Source: Bacillus mobilis | GTDB taxonomy: Bacteria > Bacillota > Bacilli > Bacillales > Bacillaceae_G | Assembly: GCF_001884045.1 (NCBI RefSeq) | Contig: NZ_MACF01000147.1 | Span: 1 to 41,469 of the forward strand | Reading direction: 5' to 3' | DNA length: 41,469 nt | Part shown: piece by piece, positions 39,803 through 41,469 of the stretch | Numbering within the stretch: position 1 is the stretch's first letter | Layout: each line of letters opens with the position of its first letter | Made by a program: the position numbers and the translations under genes | The notes under the pieces: model-generated | The model's input: the letters and a program-made list of their open reading frames with translations, nothing else | What the model was told of the DNA's origin: nothing | Databases searched by the model: none

Positions 39803-41012
39803 TCACTAACACCTCTTCCATCATTTTTAGCACTTCTTCATTTTGGTCTATCTGTTTCTTTCTATTTTTCACATCGTCCATTTGTATTAGTTTGGAATCC
39901 CCTTGTATTTGTTGTTGCGTTTTAACGATGTTTAACGGCGCTAGGATCTCTTTTGCTTTTTGATCATCCAAGAACACCGTTTTCGCCCTTCTGAGCTCTC
40001 CACCGACCGAAAAAACGCATTCTCCTACATTTTTAATCGATTCAGCCCCCTGACAATCCACAATTTTAGAATTTGTTGAATTTGATTGTTTGAGAGAAAT
40101 CCTGTTTACAAGATTATTTTTAATTTTTCCTTTTAACACCGTAGAATCTGGACGTTGTGTACTAAGTAATAACAGGCATCCCAAAGACCTGCCCTTTGCC
40201 GCTACTCTCCCAACGAGTTCCATAGTATCTTCGTCGAGATCTTGAAACTCGTCGATACAAATTACCAATATCGGCATTTCTTCTCTAATATGTTTAGGAA
40301 GCCTTAGAATGGAGGATACTTCATGTTCCATTTGGATATCCCCACGACGATCCATCTCCTTGTTTATTTCTTGTAAATGTGTTCTGATTTGATTTTCATC
40401 AACTGAAAACTCCACAACATGAGGAAGGTTCTTGAATAAGAAGAACTCCGTCCTTTTTAGATCAAAAAGAAATAATTTAACTTGTTCTGGTGTTTTAGAG
40501 AGTACCAATGTTGTTAAAATACTACGGACAGTAGAGCTTTTGCCCATTCCCGTTTGACCGGCAATTAAGGCATGAGGCGCCGGGTCAATGAGGTCGAACA
40601 TTGTGTATCCCCCGTCCTCGAATCCTACCAAAATAGGAACCTTGTATTTATCCACCTGATCTTTATATAGTTCGTAATCGTAAATGAATGTTTCTTTAAA
40701 CGGATCTTTGTTGTATATTCGCATTGTGACGCCTCCGATTTCGTCATGTTTGAAAAAAGTATACTCTCCAAAGTACCTCTGAAACACGAAATGTTTGTTC
40801 AGTAGCTTCTCAATTGGGATTGTTTTAGGAAGCCTGAAGACGACTTGTAAGTGATCATCTTTCTCCTGGACGTTGTGAATAAGAGGGTACTGTATAAATT
40901 CTCGATCGTTCGCTTTTTTCTTTACACATACCTCAGCATCCACAAAGCATTTTCTTAACATCTTTTTGAATTTTAGTTTATACATCCACTCCTGAAATGC
41001 TTCGATTATCAT
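39774..41012 (-). CDS. FtsK/SpoIIIE-type DNA translocase
   Basis: The 412-residue protein has AGQTGMGKSSTVRS (Walker A) and PILVICIDEFQDL (Walker B), with LFLFDLKRTEFFLF between them. It starts in an ATGA overlap with the previous gene, which I prefer over an upstream GTG. Plasmid and ICE proteins of this kind (TcpA, ConQ) act as coupling proteins or DNA pumps. The plasmid thus has two P-loop DNA pumps (see 31527), perhaps serving different transfer or maintenance roles. Confidence 0.8.
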   Translation of the reverse strand: MIIEAFQEWMYKLKFKKMLRKCFVDAEVCVKKKANDREFIQYPLIHNVQEKDDHLQVVFRLPKTIPIEKLLNKHFVFQRYFGEYTFFKHDEIGGVTMRIYNKDPFKETFIYDYELYKDQVDKYKVPILVGFEDGGYTMFDLIDPAPHALIAGQTGMGKSSTVRSILTTLVLSKTPEQVKLFLFDLKRTEFFLFKNLPHVVEFSVDENQIRTHLQEINKEMDRRGDIQMEHEVSSILRLPKHIREEMPILVICIDEFQDLDEDTMELVGRVAAKGRSLGCLLLLSTQRPDSTVLKGKIKNNLVNRISLKQSNSTNSKIVDCQGAESIKNVGECVFSVGGELRRAKTVFLDDQKAKEILAPLNIVKTQQQIQGDSKLIQMDDVKNRKKQIDQNEEVLKMMEEVLVSEKARSTDH

Positions 41013-41344
41013 ACAAATAACACCACCATTGAATAGATTACCCACGTAAACACCGCCACTTTTACAAAAGGGAATACCCTATTTAATACTTCTTCAAATT
41101 TGGAAAGTCGTTGATCTAATTTCGAGTCTGGAAACAGCTTTGAAACAGCAAATGCCGTTACTGGAATAAGAACGATTCCCCCCAGGATAAGAAATGGAAC
41201 CATCGTATTATGAAGCCCAGAATACATATCGAACATGGTTGGAATTGGAAGGATTCCGTAAGAAACAATATTACTAGTTTTAGTTTTTCCTTTTTTCATA
41301 AATTCATCGAAAGGAATCGTTTCTTTTCGCCTCGATATTTTCAT
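41009..41344 (-). CDS. small membrane protein coupled to the FtsK-like translocase
   Basis: The 111-residue protein has two hydrophobic segments (about 46-68 and 91-110), and a Lys-rich N-terminus. GGAGG precedes the ATG. It overlaps the translocase gene by four bases (ATGA), so the pair is co-translated; it may anchor the translocase, which lacks membrane helices. No family recognised. Confidence 0.65.
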   Translation of the reverse strand: MKISRRKETIPFDEFMKKGKTKTSNIVSYGILPIPTMFDMYSGLHNTMVPFLILGGIVLIPVTAFAVSKLFPDSKLDQRLSKFEEVLNRVFPFVKVAVFTWVIYSMVVLFV

Positions 41345-41363
41345 AGTTTTTCCTCCATTGGTG

Positions 41364-41395
41364 AATTTTCAGACAATTCAATTTTCAGACAATTC
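41364..41395. repeat. 16-bp tandem repeat in the FtsK operon promoter
   Basis: AATTTTCAGACAATTC occurs twice with no gap, directly upstream of the 41009 gene. On the minus strand each copy gives TTGTCTGAAAATT, so it may be an operator or a doubled -35 region. Confidence 0.7.
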
Positions 41396-41410
41396 CGAGT
41401 TTGTGTTGTT

Positions 41411-41469
41411 TCTCCCTCCTCCCCTCGCGCTCCCCCCCACCCCCTCACTCCCTCCGGTCGTAACATTCT
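41411..41469. repeat. 59-bp terminal direct repeat, copy 2
   Basis: Identical to bases 1-59. Together they indicate a circular plasmid of about 41,410 bp. Confidence 0.9.

Overview
The window reads as one complete circular plasmid of about 41.4 kb. The first and last 59 bases are identical, so the unit is about 41,410 bp and the repeat is most simply the overlap left when a circle is linearised. The host looks like a low-GC Firmicute, most probably of the Bacillus cereus group. Evidence is the AT-rich DNA, strong GGAGG-type ribosome sites, frequent TTG and GTG starts, a MobA/MobL relaxase, an FtsK plus Replic_Relax pair, and Tn3-family and IS607-family insertions. No rRNA, tRNA, CRISPR array or chromosomal housekeeping gene was seen. 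Family names are from memory and motif reading; no database was searched.

Layout. (1) 0.3-8.8 kb: accessory region with three PD-(D/E)XK-type nuclease-like proteins (308, 3919, 8302), a pair of tail-anchored small paralogs (3588, 5351), a lipoprotein, a DUF4652-like protein, a zinc-ribbon miniprotein and a degenerate tyrosine-recombinase-like protein. (2) 9.4-11.9 kb: replication module, with three 20-bp iterons, a large initiator with a primase-polymerase-like (AEP) N-terminal half and winged-helix C-terminal part, and a candidate antisense RNA in the rep leader. (3) 11.9-24.8 kb: a long leftward block of mostly unrecognised small genes, a serine resolvase and a VbhA-like antitoxin-like protein. 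It has been hit by a 1,416-bp non-autonomous Tn3-type cassette (TetR + SMR efflux) and by an IS607-family element with tnpA/tnpB. Both split genes can be rejoined in frame. (4) 25-31 kb: an RHH/coiled-coil KfrA-like protein, a membrane chemoreceptor-like protein, and two tandem type IV prepilin/GLUG-repeat proteins. (5) 31.4-36.6 kb: mobilisation module with a VirD4-type coupling protein, a MobC/TraD-like accessory protein, a candidate oriT and a MOBQ relaxase. (6) 36.7-38.1 kb: partition module with ParA, a small ribbon-helix-helix protein and centromere-like arrays. (7) 38.5-41.3 kb: an FtsK-like translocase, a Replic_Relax protein and a small membrane protein.

Two patterns tie the plasmid together. 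First, at least nine otherwise different leftward genes between 12.6 and 24.8 kb, counting disrupted ones, end in or near the same tail, R-[L/I/M]-x-x-[L/I]-F. It is encoded by different codons each time, so it is conserved as protein. Second, seven intergenic arrays of TACGTA half-sites spaced exactly 11 bp apart lie upstream of parA, upstream of several tail-bearing genes and near the chemoreceptor gene. This looks like a centromere/operator network that could couple partition to expression of the accessory block. These two observations are the best candidates for an undescribed system.
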